A stretch of DNA of 31,506 nt. It comes from CAZWAP01 sp964632005. Lineage in GTDB: Bacteria > Planctomycetota > Phycisphaerae > Sedimentisphaerales > Anaerobacaceae. The position numbers and the translations under genes are program-made. The DNA is taken from the NCBI GenBank assembly GCA_964632005.1, contig CAZWAP010000027.1, forward strand, positions 1 through 31,506, read 5' to 3'. This document shows, one piece after another, positions 31,096 through 31,506 of this stretch (positions are counted from its first letter, which is position 1; each line of letters starts with the position of its first letter). The notes under the pieces were generated by a model. The model had not been told where the DNA came from and searched no databases. It saw nothing but the letters and a program-made list of their open reading frames with translations.

Positions 31096-31150
31096 TATTC
31101 TCCAGGACCCCAGGTAAGGACAACATCGCGACAGACATCCGTCGCCTCAT
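31096..31150 (-). repeat. 55-bp repeat, right gap edge
   Basis: Identical to 30105-30159 inside the LamG protein gene, same coding frame. It begins at the first base after the N run. Confidence 0.95.
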
Positions 31151-31506
31151 CGTCCGGGGTCGGGCCAGTTGCCTGCGACTTGATTTCGTAGGTAAGCTCA
31201 ATGTTGTCGATGCGGGTCCGTGTGCCGTAAAGCTCGTCGCCCAGCGCCGGGGTACCAACGCGAATCTTCAGCTCTCCACTTGGGACGTTAGCATACGTCC
31301 TGGAGATCTCCTCCCACCCATCGGTAGGGTCACCCGGGCCTATCGGATCTACCGAGGTAGTAGGGGTGACTGGTTCGCCATCTACCAGGAGATCGAGTAC
31401 CACAGGGCCCCCGGATCCGTTAACCATAGCCGAGAGCCTATAGATGGCACCGGGTACGCTGTTACCCAGAGGGACCGACTCGATCATATTGCCATTGCCA
31501 CCGCTC
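31096..31506 (-). CDS. Second multidomain secreted protein, internal fragment
   Basis: A minus-strand reading frame open at both ends (window edge and gap). In protein order: MIESVPLGNSVPGAIYRLSA, then VVLDLLVDGEPVTPTTSVDP, then WEEISRTYANV and RTRIDNIELTYE, which is homologous to the NGDFEE-type domain near the C-terminus of the neighbour (VVLELLAGGVPLTPSSSVDP, WQEFSRTY, QTRFDRVQLF). It is followed by DDEATDVCRDVVLTWGPGEY, the start of an FN3-like domain identical in DNA to the neighbour for 55 bases. The protein therefore has a different module upstream of the FN3 domain. Its true 3' part is hidden in the gap; frames that read through the N run into 30822-30995 are artefacts. Confidence 0.85.

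Noticed and set aside
30822..31487. A minus-strand frame that reads through the N gap
   Set aside because: The gap length is arbitrary, so the frame on the left side is meaningless; it ends in sequence antisense to nothing and in the 55-bp repeat. Only 31096-31506 is kept.

Overview
The window looks like a chromosomal piece of a Planctomycetota bacterium, most likely of the class Phycisphaerae. The grounds are a moderately high-GC genome, a prepilin-like protein with an H-X9-DG motif, a Tat-exported Gfo/Idh/MocA oxidoreductase, and secreted multidomain proteins ending in short dockerin-like EF-hand tails. It is a draft scaffold: a run of exactly 100 N (30996-31095) joins two contigs. The class assignment is an inference from protein style.

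Left part (1-14.6 kb): conserved housekeeping genes, all on the minus strand. In descending transcription order they are nrdJ (class II ribonucleotide reductase) with a small basic protein; rplM-rpsI with its own promoter and terminator; an arginine-synthesis group argC, carbon-nitrogen hydrolase, argJ; hppA (ion-pumping pyrophosphatase) with its own promoter; rsfS-argS-yjbQ as a tight operon; and the 5' end of a YggS-type PLP protein running off the window. Between yggS and yjbQ lies an 850-base region without a convincing protein gene. It carries good promoters and two intrinsic terminators that outline one or two unrecognised small RNAs.

Middle (14.6-22.5 kb): uvrC without its usual C-terminal helix-hairpin-helix domain, a 40-residue basic Trp-rich small ORF with its own promoter, a two-CBS-domain protein, two paralogous membrane-anchored GspC/PilP-like proteins, a Tat Gfo/Idh/MocA oxidoreductase, a frameshifted pilT remnant, and a coiled-coil protein that pairs an integrase-arm-like N-terminus with a zinc ribbon.

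Right part (22.5-31.5 kb): accessory DNA. It holds a secreted C25-family (gingipain-like) peptidase, a prepilin-like protein, remnants of IS256, IS110 and tyrosine-recombinase genes upstream of a tRNA-Arg(UCU), and a 1091-residue secreted LamG/FN3/discoidin protein. Beyond the gap is part of a second, related protein.

The most striking result is at the gap. Each gap edge is exactly 55 bp of sequence found elsewhere in the window (30941-30995 = 27345-27399; 31096-31150 = 30105-30159). The simplest reading is a collapsed tandem duplication: the gap would hide about 2.7 kb, a second copy of 27400-30104. Two adjacent secreted-protein genes would then share about 838 identical C-terminal residues but carry different N-terminal modules.
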